From NCBI RefSeq assembly GCF_007995155.1, contig NZ_CP042593.1, positions 414,001 through 478,000 of the forward strand: a stretch of DNA of 64,000 bases, in the 5' to 3' direction. Below the pieces are notes generated by a model. It was not told where the DNA came from. It saw only the letters and a program-made list of their open reading frames with translations, and ran no database searches. The position numbers were made by a program, and so were the translations under genes. Shown piece by piece: positions 63,859 to 64,000 of this stretch (positions within the stretch are counted from its first letter, which is position 1; every line of letters begins with the position of its first letter). This DNA comes from Cytobacillus dafuensis (GTDB lineage Bacteria > Bacillota > Bacilli > Bacillales > Cytobacillaceae).

Positions 63859-64000
63859 ATGTTAAATAAAGTTTGTGTGCTTACCATTCGTGTTCCAAAT
63901 CTGCAGGAATCCGTTGATTTTTATTCAAATATTTTAGGTTTCAAGGTTTCAAAGTATTATGGTGCTAAGATTGTCAGTCTAGAGCATGATGAAATACCAA
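63859..64000 (+). CDS. VOC/glyoxalase-family protein (partial, runs off right edge)
   Basis: 47 residues visible. MLNKVCVLTIRVPNLQESVD followed by FYSNILGFKVSKYYGAKIVS is the first beta-alpha-beta unit of the glyoxalase/bleomycin-resistance fold. ATG at 63859 after AAGGAGGAG. Function unknown without the rest of the sequence. Confidence 0.82.
   Translation, partial: MLNKVCVLTIRVPNLQESVDFYSNILGFKVSKYYGAKIVSLEHDEIP

Overview
The window looks like a low-GC chromosome of a spore-forming, Gram-positive Bacillaceae member. The evidence is the Bacillus-type 16S-23S-5S operon with a tRNA array behind it, strong AAGGAGG-type ribosome sites, many spore-coat and germination families (GerPA/PF-like, CotY/CotZ-like, YheC/YheD-like) and several B. 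subtilis-type operons (yfiJKLMN/lnr, fosB, yitT). The genus cannot be fixed by eye. The most telling locus is a complete mnxABCDEFG operon, the spore-surface Mn(II) oxidase known from marine Bacillus strains such as SG-1.

Layout. 0-0.6 kb: 5' part of a CmpB-type membrane protein gene. 0.9-6.2 kb: rRNA operon with its promoters. 6.2-8.64 kb: 21 tRNA genes interrupted by decayed or partly duplicated tRNAs. 8.9-9.2 kb: six-unit 52-bp palindromic tandem array. 9.6-15.9 kb: yitT-family gene, two GerPA/PF-like genes with an Hsp20 gene, an MFS exporter, a YbaK-type deacylase and a chemoreceptor. 16.2-23.6 kb: mnx operon plus a downstream partner. 23.9-33.0 kb: a spore-surface protein island: a His/Cys-rich protein, four paralogues sharing a KNIQYA-type domain (one with a huge Ser/Glu repeat region), a ParM-like actin with a small partner, and a His-rich CotY/CotZ-type protein. 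33.1-52.0 kb: a glycan island with sugar-nucleotide enzymes, glycosyltransferases (three in tandem plus a deleted fourth), a PIG-L deacetylase, a BKACE enzyme, an LpxD-like acyltransferase, an alginate-lyase-like protein and three ATP-grasp proteins, closing with UDP-glucose dehydrogenase. 52.5-56.4 kb: MMPL exporter, TetR regulator and a paired SMR exporter sharing an operator with it. 56.6-62.4 kb: lnrJK two-component genes, a nine-unit 52-bp array and the lnrLMN ABC exporter. 62.6-64 kb: fosB, an AraC-type regulator and the start of a VOC-fold gene.

Working together (inference): 16-52 kb reads as one large spore-outer-layer locus. Mn oxidase and its copper-handling partners, structural proteins with metal-binding His/Cys tracts, and a glycan dressing appear to be built by the mother cell late in sporulation; sigma-K-like -10 boxes recur in front of several units. 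52-64 kb is a defence region of drug exporters and fosfomycin resistance.

At least four classes of non-coding repeat are spread between the genes: a 157-278 bp double-hairpin element (four copies, all in or bordering the glycan island), a 220-250 bp element (two inverted copies), palindromic singletons at 13.7 and 15.9 kb, and tandem hairpin arrays of 52, 42 and 52 bp. No insertion sequence, integrase, prophage or CRISPR was seen.
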